A stretch of DNA of 64,000 bases from Hyphomicrobiaceae bacterium (GTDB lineage: Bacteria; Pseudomonadota; Alphaproteobacteria; Rhizobiales; Hyphomicrobiaceae), in the NCBI GenBank assembly GCA_016793635.1, contig JAEUMD010000009.1, forward strand, positions 183,308 to 247,307, written 5' to 3'. Made by a program: the position numbers and the translations under genes. The notes below the pieces were generated by a model. The model worked only from the letters and a program-made list of their open reading frames with translations. It had not been told where the DNA came from and searched no databases. Positions within the stretch are counted from its first letter, which is position 1. Every line of letters begins with the position of its first letter. This document shows positions 1 to 7,954 of the stretch, in pieces.

Positions 1-1711
1 TATCGTAGAGATCCTTCTCGTCCTCGCTGATGGGCACGACATAGGGATCGATCGGCTTCTTCTCCGCAGCCATCTTGCCATCCTTCTTCGACAGCAGCGT
101 GTGGCAGAACCAGTTCTCGTTGTCCTTTTCCGGATAGTCCGTGCGCAGGTGATAGAGCCCCCACCGGCTTTCGGTCCGGAACAACGACGAGAACGCCGCC
201 ATGTCGGCGCAATCGAGGATCGATGCCGCTTCGAGGGACCGCATCAGCTCGTGCGCATTGCGCACGACCATCCGGGTCTCCATGTCCTCGCGAACCTCGG
301 CGAACCGCTGCTGTGCGAGCTCGTACTTCCGCGTCACCTTCGGCGGCTGGAGGTAGTCGTTCACGAGCCGGCGCGTTTTGTACTCGATCTGGTTGGGCGG
401 AATGCCGTCGTCGCGCCGGGTCGGCGCGAGAACTCGATCGCGCTCGCGCGCAAGGTCGGCCACATCGTATTCGGCGAAATCGACGTTTGCCGCATATTCG
501 GCCGCATCCTCACCGGCAACCGCACCATTGGTGAAGGCACCGAGCATGTAATTGTGCGGCACGCTCGCCATGTCGCCTGCCGCATAGAGGCCGGGCACCG
601 TCGTGCGGGCCAGATCGTCGACATAGACGCCGGATGCGCTATGCCCGGAGCAGAAGCCGATCTCCGAGATGTGCATCTCGACCATCTTCTCACGATAGTT
701 GGTTCCGCGACCCTCGTGGAACAGTCCGCGCGTCGGCCGCTCGACAGTGTGCAGGATCGTTTCGATTTCTGACACGGTGTCGGAGTGCAGATGGTTGAGT
801 TTGAGGAAGACCGGCCCCTTGCCGGACTGGAGCTCGTTGAAGAACTCGAGCATCATCTGTCCCGACCAGTAGTCGCACTCGATGAACCGGCTCCCCTGAT
901 TGTTGGCGGTGTAGGCGCCGAAGGGACCGGCGACGTAGGCGCAAGCAGGACCGTTGTAGTCCTTGATGAGCGGATTGATCTGGAAACACTCGAGGTTCGC
1001 GAGCTTTGCACCGGCGTGATAGGCCATCGCATACCCGTCGCCGGAGTTGGCGGCATTCTCGTAGGTGCCGAACATGTAGCCCGATGTGGGCAGGCCGAGC
1101 CGGCCAGCGGCGCCCATGCACAGGATCACGGATTTTGCGCGGATGAGCAGGAACTCCGCGGTTCGCGTGTTGACGGCGATCACACCAGCCACGCGACCAT
1201 CCGCGCCGGTCAGCAGACGAGTCGCCATGAAGCGATTGGAGATGAGCAGGCGTGCGCGGCGAAGCTGACGGTAAAGCGCCTTCTTCACCGTATCGCCGTT
1301 CGGCATCGGCAAGACGTAAGTGCCGATGTGATGCACCTTCTTGACGTCGAAATCGCCGTTCTCGTTCTTCAGGAAGCGGATGCCATAGCTGTCCAGCTCC
1401 TCGATGATCGAGTAGCAATTCTGGGCGTATTTCAGCACCGGCTTCTGATCGACGATGCCGTCGTTGGCGATCGTGATCTCCTTGGTGTACTGCTCGGGCG
1501 TCGCGTAGCCGGGAATGACCGCGTTGTTGAGTCCGTCCATTCCCATGGAGATGGCGCCGGAACGCTTGACGTTGGCCTTCTCCAACAAAATCACAGTGGC
1601 CTTGGGGTTCTTCTTCTTGGCCCTGAGCGCGGCCATCGGCCCCGCGGTGCCGCCACCGATGACCAGCACGTCGCAAGTGACCTCGGAAAGACCGTCGAGG
1701 ATCTCGTCCAT
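1..1711 (-). CDS. AprA/FrdA-like FAD-dependent oxidoreductase flavoprotein subunit (partial, C-terminus outside window)
   Basis: About 570 codons are visible; the stop lies beyond base 1. Near the N-terminus, after VTCDVLVIGGGTAG, the dinucleotide-binding GxGxxG loop and then LLEKANVKRSGA match the fumarate reductase/succinate dehydrogenase/adenylylsulfate reductase flavoprotein superfamily. Further on are a GMDGLNN stretch, a second FAD contact region (GLYAAGDMAS) and a fumarate-reductase-type C-terminal helical region (LMRSLEAASILDCADMAAF). The ATG at 1711 follows an AGGAAGG ribosome site. The family transfers electrons between FAD and an iron-sulfur partner. This subtype resembles AprA-like flavoproteins that are usually paired with a small ferredoxin-like subunit, which could lie just outside the window. 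The substrate cannot be decided from sequence, and true dissimilatory APS reductase is unproven. It lies 50 bp downstream of the DUF971 gene, probably in the same transcript. Confidence 0.8.
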   Translation of the reverse strand, partial: MDEILDGLSEVTCDVLVIGGGTAGPMAALRAKKKNPKATVILLEKANVKRSGAISMGMDGLNNAVIPGYATPEQYTKEITIANDGIVDQKPVLKYAQNCYSIIEELDSYGIRFLKNENGDFDVKKVHHIGTYVLPMPNGDTVKKALYRQLRRARLLISNRFMATRLLTGADGRVAGVIAVNTRTAEFLLIRAKSVILCMGAAGRLGLPTSGYMFGTYENAANSGDGYAMAYHAGAKLANLECFQINPLIKDYNGPACAYVAGPFGAYTANNQGSRFIECDYWSGQMMLEFFNELQSGKGPVFLKLNHLHSDTVSEIETILHTVERPTRGLFHEGRGTNYREKMVEMHISEIGFCSGHSASGVYVDDLARTTVPGLYAAGDMASVPHNYMLGAFTNGAVAGEDAAEYAANVDFAEYDVADLARERDRVLAPTRRDDGIPPNQIEYKTRRLVNDYLQPPKVTRKYELAQQRFAEVREDMETRMVVRNAHELMRSLEAASILDCADMAAFSSLFRTESRWGLYHLRTDYPEKDNENWFCHTLLSKKDGKMAAEKKPIDPYVVPISEDEKDLYD

Positions 1712-1761
1712 GAATTCATCCTTCCTGCAGTTCGGCTAGACGTTGACTGTCTCTGTCCGCG

Positions 1762-2136
1762 TCATGACGCGATGATGAAGTCCGCGGGCGTCCGCTGGCT
1801 CGAAAGCTCCAGCAGCAGGCGCCAGGGGTAGATGCCGCGGTCGTGCCCGTCGGAAAAGCCGATGTTCACGGCGTAATGCCCGATGGCGTTCAACTTCGTA
1901 ATGGCGAGGTCGTGAGGCGCGAAGTTTCCGCCGTGGAGGCGGCGCCGGCGGCCAGCCGCCGAGGGGCATCTCCGCCACAGCAGATCAGCCGGGATTGTCG
2001 CAACGCGACCGCTCGCGAAGGTCACGGCAAGCCGAGATCCTGCCACCGCTATCTCGACGGAGACGACGGCCTCGTCGGCCGGCTGTGAGGTGTGAGGGTG
2101 GTGCGCCGCAAAGGGCGCCGTCGCTTCTCGCTGCAT
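1762..2136 (-). CDS. DUF971 domain protein
   Basis: This 124-residue protein carries the DUF971 fold (the N-terminal domain of gamma-butyrobetaine hydroxylases). Visible marks are a beta-rich N-terminus, DLLWRRCPSA in the middle, and the family signature HDRGIYPWRLLLEL near the C-terminus. The ATG at 2136 follows GAGGAGA at a good distance; a longer frame to 2223 exists but has no ribosome site. Stand-alone DUF971 proteins are often found beside iron-sulfur assembly or Fe-S redox genes, and here it sits between an Fe-S-dependent flavoprotein and a divergent ferredoxin. A maturation or accessory role is inference only. Confidence 0.8.
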   Translation of the reverse strand: MQREATAPFAAHHPHTSQPADEAVVSVEIAVAGSRLAVTFASGRVATIPADLLWRRCPSAAGRRRRLHGGNFAPHDLAITKLNAIGHYAVNIGFSDGHDRGIYPWRLLLELSSQRTPADFIIAS

Positions 2137-2369
2137 GGCTCTCCTCGTTGGATAGAACCTGCCTCTGCGGCCAGCACGCCGATAGCAATTAGTTGACACA
2201 GGAGCCGAGGATTGCCCGCGCACCTCAAAAAATTCGCGAAACGACCAGCCGCGGCAATTTGTTGACCGACGCGCGAGCGCCCTCGCGAGAAGAAGTGCGC
2301 AGACGATGCCGAGCCGTCGCTTGCCGAAGTGTGAGCACGGCAGACGAGATCAACCATGCAGGACGCCCC

Positions 2370-2708
2370 ATGACCTACGTCGTCACCGACAACTGCATCA
2401 AATGCAAATACATGGATTGCGTTGAGGTTTGTCCGGTCGACTGCTTCTACGAAGGGGAGCAGATGCTCGTCATCCATCCCGACGAATGCATCGACTGCGG
2501 CGTGTGCGAACCCGAATGCCCCGCCGAGGCGATCAAGGCCGACACCGAGCCCGGCCTCGACTCCTGGCTTGCTCTCAATGCGGCCATGGCGCTCGTGCTT
2601 CCACAGATCACCGAGCGTAAGGAGCCGCCGGCCGACAGGGAGCAGTGGCTCGGCGTCGAGAACAAGCTGGAGCTGGTCTATGGATCGAAAGATCCAGAAC
2701 GGGTCTAG
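2370..2708 (+). CDS. fdxA: 7Fe (3Fe-4S/4Fe-4S) ferredoxin
   Basis: This 112-residue ferredoxin starts [20 protein letters not shown]. Cysteines 9, 17 and 50 fit the [3Fe-4S] site. Cysteines 21, 40, 43 and 46 fit the [4Fe-4S] site. Cys12 and Cys25 sit where Azotobacter ferredoxin I has its extra cysteines (offset by one), and the CP pairs follow both clusters. The C-terminal half (about residues 60-112) is the long tail typical of the FdxA family. The ATG at 2370 was preferred over an upstream in-frame start at 2193 because homologues begin at MTY/MPY. It is divergent from the DUF971/flavoprotein pair and 58 bp upstream of the ferredoxin-NADP reductase, its likely electron partner. Confidence 0.93.
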   Translation: MTYVVTDNCIKCKYMDCVEVCPVDCFYEGEQMLVIHPDECIDCGVCEPECPAEAIKADTEPGLDSWLALNAAMALVLPQITERKEPPADREQWLGVENKLELVYGSKDPERV

Positions 2709-2766
2709 CGTCGAGAGTACGGCATCCGGCGCGCAACTCTGACAACAACCCAATCGGAAAAGGCTC

Positions 2767-3543
2767 ATGAGCAATTTCAACGAAGAGACCGTTCTGAGCG
2801 TGCACCACTGGACCGATACGCTCTTCAGCTTCACGACCTCCCGTACGCCGAGCTTCCGGTTCGAGAACGGCCAGTTCACGATGATGGGCATCACCAACGA
2901 GACGGGCCGTCCGTTGGTCCGCGCCTACTCGATGGTCAGCACCAATTACGACGACAAGCTCGAATTCCTGTCGATCAAGGTTCCGGACGGGCCGCTCACA
3001 TCCCGGCTCCAGCACATCGTGCCGGGCGATAGGATTCTCGTCTCCAAAAAGCCAACGGGGACGCTGCTGATCGACAACCTCGAGCCAGGCCGCAATCTCT
3101 ATCTCTTCAGCACGGGCACGGGGCTCGCGCCGTTCATGAGCATCGTCCGCGATCCCGAAACCTACGCGCGCTTCGAAAAGGTGATCCTGGTGCACGGCTG
3201 CCGTCACATCGCCGAGCTTGCCTATGGCGAGCTGATCTCGCGCGAGCTTCCCGACAACGAGTTCATCGGAGACATGGTGCGCGGCCAGCTCATCTATTAT
3301 CCGACGGTGACGCGCGAACCCTTCGAGAATCGCGGGCGCATCACCGACATCGTCGAGAACGGGCGCCTCTTCTCCGACATCTCTCTGCCCGTCATGGAGC
3401 CCTCTGCAGATCGCGCGATGCTCTGCGGAAGCCCGCAGATGCTCGATTCGATGACCGCCTTGCTCGAAACGCGCGGCTTCGTCGAAGGCTCGAGCGGCAA
3501 GCCCGGCCAATACGTTATCGAGAAGGCTTTCGTCGAGCGATGA
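2767..3543 (+). CDS. fpr: Ferredoxin--NADP reductase
   Basis: The 258-residue protein has an N-terminal FAD-binding beta barrel with the flavin motif RAYSMVS (about residue 58). The NADP-binding domain has STGTGLAPFMSIVRD (about residue 117) and a CGSPQML motif near the C-terminus. It ends AFVER, the C-terminal extension typical of bacterial subclass I FPR enzymes (AFVEK/R), where the terminal aromatic residue shapes the nicotinamide site. The family exchanges electrons between NADP(H) and ferredoxin or flavodoxin in the cytoplasm. It directly follows fdxA, so a two-gene redox operon is likely. Confidence 0.95.
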   Translation: MSNFNEETVLSVHHWTDTLFSFTTSRTPSFRFENGQFTMMGITNETGRPLVRAYSMVSTNYDDKLEFLSIKVPDGPLTSRLQHIVPGDRILVSKKPTGTLLIDNLEPGRNLYLFSTGTGLAPFMSIVRDPETYARFEKVILVHGCRHIAELAYGELISRELPDNEFIGDMVRGQLIYYPTVTREPFENRGRITDIVENGRLFSDISLPVMEPSADRAMLCGSPQMLDSMTALLETRGFVEGSSGKPGQYVIEKAFVER

Positions 3544-3815
3544 TTTGTACAATCCCTGGCGTGCCGTCGCGCGCCGAAAGCCGGATCGGGGCGGTGCCCC
3601 ATCTCGGCGCACCGCAAGGTCTCGATTCCCGCAAACCACAGCTGGAGGTGATCGTCATCGCTCTGACGGGCGCATTCTGCCTTAGCCTGCTCTCGATGCT
3701 GCACATGTACAAAGCGCCGCAGCACTTCTCGATCGGCGCCCTTGCTGCCATCGAGCTACTCGCGGGGAGGAGAGCCTCGCAGAGCAACCCGCAAACCAAC
3801 GATCTCGGCGTTTAG
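3540..3815 (+). CDS. Possible small hypothetical protein overlapping the fpr stop
   Basis: The ATG overlaps the fpr stop codon (ATGA), and the 91-codon frame keeps a G/C-rich third position. The product has one moderately hydrophobic stretch (LEVIVIALTGAFCLSLLSML, about residues 35-54) and an otherwise unremarkable composition. No family is recognised. The overlap suggests translational coupling, but the frame could be accidental. Confidence 0.25.
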   Translation: MICTIPGVPSRAESRIGAVPHLGAPQGLDSRKPQLEVIVIALTGAFCLSLLSMLHMYKAPQHFSIGALAAIELLAGRRASQSNPQTNDLGV

Positions 3816-4114
3816 GGGGCGAACAGCGGTCATGCAAGCGCTCGGCGCTTGCATAGAGCGCGTCCGTCCAACTCAGATTTTCCGTTCGAAGCAGCAGACC
3901 GTCGGTGGGAAGCCGGCGCCCCGCTGGGTTTCCATGTCTCCATGGCGCCCCGCGTGTGGAGCCACGCCGGGCAACCCGTCGCACACGGCTTGACCCTCGG
4001 GTTGCCGCCCCCTACAAGCTGTCCCACGTGACGCGCCCGCTTGGCGGAGTGCGGAGCGGCGCTTGGCCATAAAAATGGGGCCGGGCGCATGCCGCGGTAC
4101 CGCAGGGCGGCGGC
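3816..4114. other. Intergenic stretch before tRNA-Lys
   Basis: No convincing gene is seen. The stretch holds a long-loop inverted repeat (GGCAACCCG around 3969 and CGGGTTGCC around 3997) that could act as an RNA hairpin behind fpr. It has no T-run, so it is not a clear terminator. Confidence 0.4.
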
Positions 4115-4189
4115 GGGCGGGTAGCTCAGTGGTAGAGCATCTGACTTTTAATCAGATGGTCGAGGGTTCGATCCCCTCCCCGCTCACCA
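4115..4189 (+). tRNA. tRNA-Lys (anticodon TTT)
   Basis: The cloverleaf reads clearly. The acceptor GGGCGGG pairs with CCCGCTC (one G-U pair). The D-arm has GTAGCTCAGTGG. The anticodon stem TCTGA/TCAGA encloses the loop CTTTTAA (anticodon TTT), and the T-arm is GAGGG TTCGATC CCCTC. The discriminator A and the CCA end are encoded. A standard housekeeping tRNA and a possible integration site, but no attachment-site repeat was found. Confidence 0.97.
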
Positions 4190-4352
4190 ATAATTTCAAT
4201 GGCTTATTTTTGGAAGCAAAAGCGCCGCGCGAGCTCGCCGCGCAGCGCATAGGTTGAATAACCGGCTGGAACGGGCGCAATCCCGGGGCGGCGGGCAGTT
4301 CCGGAAACCATCCGCGGCGGCGGCCTTGCACCACTTTGGCCAGAACGCTTGC

Positions 4353-5162
4353 TCACTCACCCGCTTCGACGCGCGTGGTGGTGATGGCAGCCTGATTGCG
4401 CAGCCACGGCATCTCGCCACGCTCGACCATTTCCTCCAGCACCTGTTTGTCGCGAAGGGTATCCATGGCGCGGAAGAAGCCGGTGTGGCGATATGCGAGA
4501 AGCTCGCCCGCCTCAATGAGACGGCGGAACGGCTCGTTCACCAGTTCCTCGCCCTCGTTGATGTAATCGAAGATGCGATTGCGGAAAACGAAGAAGCCGC
4601 CGTTGACCCAGATCTCGGAGTCCTGGCTCGGACGAAGCCGCTGAACCTGGCCGTCGCCGTCGAACTCGACGAGATGGAATGTCAGCGGCGGACGCACGGC
4701 GAGGAAGCAGGCTGTCTTGCCCGTCTCCTCGAGCAGATCGATCATCTTCTGCACGGGCACGTCGGAAAGGCCATCGCTGTAGTTGGCGAGGAACATCTCC
4801 TCGTTCTTGACGTGCTCGCGCACCGCCATCAGCCGCTGACCGATGTTGCGCCAGATGCCGCTGTCGACGAGCGTGACGCGCCAGTCAGACGGAGCGTCGC
4901 CGATGATCTCGACCTTGCGGCCCGCATCCGAAATCACGCAATCGGAAAATGCCGCGTGCTTCCAGTTGAGAAAGAATTCCTTGATCGTGTTCGCCTTGTA
5001 GCCGAGGCAGAGCACGAAATCCTGATGCCCCTGCTGACTGTATGACTTCATCAGGTGCCACAGGATGGGCTGCTGACCCACCGGAATCATCGGCTTCGGA
5101 ATGCTCTCCGAATATTCGCGAATGCGCGTCCCGAGACCACCACAGAATAGAACGACCTTCAT
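4353..5162 (-). CDS. RfbF-like sugar-1-phosphate cytidylyltransferase (divergent)
   Basis: This 269-residue nucleotidyltransferase starts MKVVLFCGGLGTR, with the nucleotide-binding GGLGTR at residues 8-13, the KPM motif at 23-25 and the metal-binding region NYSDGLSD around 127-134. A late WVNGGFFVF segment is typical of the glucose-1-phosphate cytidylyltransferase branch. In classical RfbF a DTG...TGGR block follows; here it reads DSGIWRNIGQR, so substrate and nucleotide preference are uncertain. The ATG at 5162 was chosen over an upstream GTG at 5174 because it gives the normal N-terminus and follows GTGGAG. CDP-glucose 4,6-dehydratase (RfbG) is not in the window. Confidence 0.85.
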   Translation of the reverse strand: MKVVLFCGGLGTRIREYSESIPKPMIPVGQQPILWHLMKSYSQQGHQDFVLCLGYKANTIKEFFLNWKHAAFSDCVISDAGRKVEIIGDAPSDWRVTLVDSGIWRNIGQRLMAVREHVKNEEMFLANYSDGLSDVPVQKMIDLLEETGKTACFLAVRPPLTFHLVEFDGDGQVQRLRPSQDSEIWVNGGFFVFRNRIFDYINEGEELVNEPFRRLIEAGELLAYRHTGFFRAMDTLRDKQVLEEMVERGEMPWLRNQAAITTTRVEAGE

Positions 5163-5321
5163 GCTACGCTCCACGCGCTAGAATGGCTCGGACTTGAGTT
5201 CGGCCGAAAAGCAGCCCGAAACCGCCTTTCTGCATTTCTGGTCCACGCAAGGTCCGAAGGTCTCACGGGGGCCATAGCGCCGCAAATGCGGGCGCCAGTG
5301 AAAGTAAATGTTAAGGTTGCT

Positions 5322-7583
5322 TCACCCCGCCAATTGCCGAACGGATTGGCGCATGCGCACGCCGTCGCTCTGGTAATCGCCGAACCTCGGCCCCTTGTAG
5401 GAATCGAGTGCCTTGAGCGCGTCGGCGTCGACCTGATTGAGAACGACGCTGGTCAAGCGCTCGCGAACGCCTTCAACCTCGAGCATCGCTTCCTGGACCA
5501 GCCGCAGCTTGGTCTGTCCCCACTCGACCACGAGCACGAATTGATCGACGTGATGCTCGAACATCTTGATGTCGACGACGGACATGATCGGCGGCGCTTC
5601 GATGATGACGAAGTCGTACTGCTCACGCGCGGCGAGCAGCAGATCCTCCATCAACGGCGACCCCAGAAGTTCCGCGGCATTCTCGAGCCGGCCGGCGACC
5701 GGACACGGCAGAACATCGACGCCCGAGCGCTTGCGCTTCACCACGAGTGACGCGAGCCGTGACGGGTCCTCGAGTGCCTCGAGAAGTCCTTCGCTCGCGC
5801 GCGGAGCAAGCTTCCGGCTGAGGCTGCGCCGATGGAAATCACCGTCGATCACGAGCACGCGTCGCTTGGCGCCCGCCGCCATAATCGCCCCGAGGTTCGT
5901 TGCAATCACCGTTTTGCCTTCCTGCGGAACCGCAGATGCGACGCAGACGATCGTGCCACGATTGCGTTCCTGCCGGCTGACGATCGCCACCCGCACGTTG
6001 CGCAGGGCTTCGGTGAAGCGCGAGAATGGCGCGTCGAGAACGTGTTCCTCGATCAGCCCCACACCCGCGCTCGCGGAATTCGTGTGCGCACCGGAGCCGA
6101 CCGCAACCGCCGGAACGACGGCACAATAGGCATCGGTGAGCTGTCGGATCTGGCTCGGCATGCGAATTACGCCGGATAGGAGCTCGCGCCCGAATGCTGC
6201 CCCGAGGCCCATCATGAGACCGAGGGACAAGCCGCCCGCCATCACGATCAGCATCTTCCGCGATGCCTTCTGCAGCGGCGGCGCGGCGCGGGTGATGATG
6301 CGCGCGTCCTGACCGACCGTGTCGTCGTTCTTGCCGACTTCGTTGAAGCGCTTGAGTGTCGTGTCATAGGCACTGCGCAGAGCTTCCGCCGTCCCTTCGA
6401 GCTCTCGCATCTTGACCTTGGCATCACTTTCGCCGACGCCGTTGCCGTTGGCGAGTTGCGACAGGGTTGAGACGAGCTCCTCACTGCGTGCCTTGGCCAG
6501 TTCGAAATCGCTGCGGGCAATGCGAAGTTGCTCGTCGAGAATCGCGGCACGAAGCTGTTCCAATCGCTTCTTCAGCTTCACAGCGACGGAGTGATTGGGG
6601 CCGACGCGGCTCTCGATCTCCGCGGCACGCGCCGAGTACTCGAAGTACTGCGTGCGCAGCCTCAAGATCACGTCGTTATCGGAAACACGCGGAACCGCGA
6701 CACCCTCGCGCGGACGATGCTCGAGTAGATCGACGCGTGCCTTTGCCTCGGCCATCGCCGTGCGAGACTGGGACAGTTGGATATTGAGCCCCGAGATTTG
6801 ATCGATGGGTCCGCCGAACTTGCCGCTCGAGAGGAGATTGTTGGCAATCCGGAACCCTTGGAGGACGCGTTCGGCATCCGCCGCCTGCGTCTTCAGCTCA
6901 CCAAGCCGTTCCTTAAGCATATTGCTGGCGAGGCGCGTGGATTTGAACTTCGCATCGCGGTTGGCCGCGATGTATCCGTCCGCGACCGCATTGGCGATTG
7001 CCGCAGCCTTTTCCGCATCCTCGGATGCGAAGGTCACGCTGATGACGTTCTGTACATCCTCGCGCAGAACGGTGAGACGCTTCAGAAAGTTTTCGACTGC
7101 GAGACGCTCGAGCCTGCTCTCTTCCGCCGAGCGGTCGGGTGGATCGAACCCGAGCAAATCCTTGATACTGTCGAGCAGACCACCGCTCTCCGCGCGGTCG
7201 CTCGCACCCGCTCCGACGAATTCCCGGTCGCGTGTGAGCTTCATCGACCGCACGATCGGAATGATGATGCTTTCCGACGAGAGAATGTAGAGCTGACCAC
7301 CCGTCTCGCTATCCTCGATCACGGGCTGGTCAATGATCTTGTTGGTCTGCAGGTAGCGGTTGATGCTGCGGTCGATAAGAATTCTTGCGCTGCTCTTGTA
7401 AACGGACGGAGCGAGTGTTGCATACGCAGCAACCGCAGCGAGGCCGATCAGAAAACCCACCAGTGGGAACATCCAGTTGCGCCGAAGTATCCCGAGAAGA
7501 AACGGAACGTTCAAGTCCTGGACGAAGCTCGGCTGCGGCGTGGCCGGCAATGGAACAGCGGTATGCGCATCGAACGACTGCAT
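5322..7583 (-). CDS. Polysaccharide co-polymerase/BY-kinase (Wzc-like)
   Basis: This 753-residue inner-membrane protein has an N-terminal Wzz domain with a first membrane segment at about 40-57. A long coiled-coil periplasmic region and a second membrane segment (about 455-478) follow. The cytoplasmic BY-kinase domain has Walker A PQEGKT (553-558), Walker A' VLVIDGD (576-582) and a Walker B-like FVIIEAPP (about 658). In most BY-kinases this last motif ends DTPP, so here Glu replaces the usual Asp. Only two tyrosines (about 729 and 737) remain near the C-terminus, instead of a tyrosine cluster. The family controls chain length and export through autophosphorylation cycles. The ATG at 7583 follows GAGGT; an upstream in-frame extension lacks support. 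Confidence 0.92.
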   Translation of the reverse strand: MQSFDAHTAVPLPATPQPSFVQDLNVPFLLGILRRNWMFPLVGFLIGLAAVAAYATLAPSVYKSSARILIDRSINRYLQTNKIIDQPVIEDSETGGQLYILSSESIIIPIVRSMKLTRDREFVGAGASDRAESGGLLDSIKDLLGFDPPDRSAEESRLERLAVENFLKRLTVLREDVQNVISVTFASEDAEKAAAIANAVADGYIAANRDAKFKSTRLASNMLKERLGELKTQAADAERVLQGFRIANNLLSSGKFGGPIDQISGLNIQLSQSRTAMAEAKARVDLLEHRPREGVAVPRVSDNDVILRLRTQYFEYSARAAEIESRVGPNHSVAVKLKKRLEQLRAAILDEQLRIARSDFELAKARSEELVSTLSQLANGNGVGESDAKVKMRELEGTAEALRSAYDTTLKRFNEVGKNDDTVGQDARIITRAAPPLQKASRKMLIVMAGGLSLGLMMGLGAAFGRELLSGVIRMPSQIRQLTDAYCAVVPAVAVGSGAHTNSASAGVGLIEEHVLDAPFSRFTEALRNVRVAIVSRQERNRGTIVCVASAVPQEGKTVIATNLGAIMAAGAKRRVLVIDGDFHRRSLSRKLAPRASEGLLEALEDPSRLASLVVKRKRSGVDVLPCPVAGRLENAAELLGSPLMEDLLLAAREQYDFVIIEAPPIMSVVDIKMFEHHVDQFVLVVEWGQTKLRLVQEAMLEVEGVRERLTSVVLNQVDADALKALDSYKGPRFGDYQSDGVRMRQSVRQLAG

Positions 7584-7954
7584 TAAAGATACCTCGGCCC
7601 GTAAAGGCGGCGTGCTGCGTCTTAACGAATGGCGCTGCGCCGAATGGGAATGGCGGTCTCGCCAAAGAGGAATGCAAGGAGCCGGCCACAATCGCGGGCG
7701 CTCTCCTCGTGGCACGCCGCTTCGCAATTGCTTAACCATCGCCGCGCCGGTTGGCTGTTTGCCGAAACCCGGAATGATAGAAATGAGCCGCGCATCATCG
7801 ACCAAGAACGGGAGCCGGAAATCGGCCCGATCCTTGCGAACCCTCCGGTATGCGGAGCTTCCAGAAGCGTTCCGATGGCGTGGGCCGGCACATTCATTTC
7901 CGGCGTTACTGATCGTGCGGTGATGCCGCGCGGTTGCGTTGCCGGTAGAGATCG
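7584..7954. other. Divergent intergenic region
   Basis: This separates the leftward BY-kinase gene from the rightward glycosyltransferase and should hold both promoters. No gene and no clear consensus promoter is seen. Confidence 0.5.

Noticed and set aside
690-1676. Long minus-strand frame within the flavoprotein gene
   Set aside because: It is a frame-shifted shadow (Arg/Gly/Ala-rich) of the true flavoprotein frame, which starts at 1711.
4115-4189. tRNA-Lys as an integration site for a genomic island carrying the polysaccharide genes
   Set aside because: No integrase gene and no direct repeat of the tRNA 3' end was found in the window.
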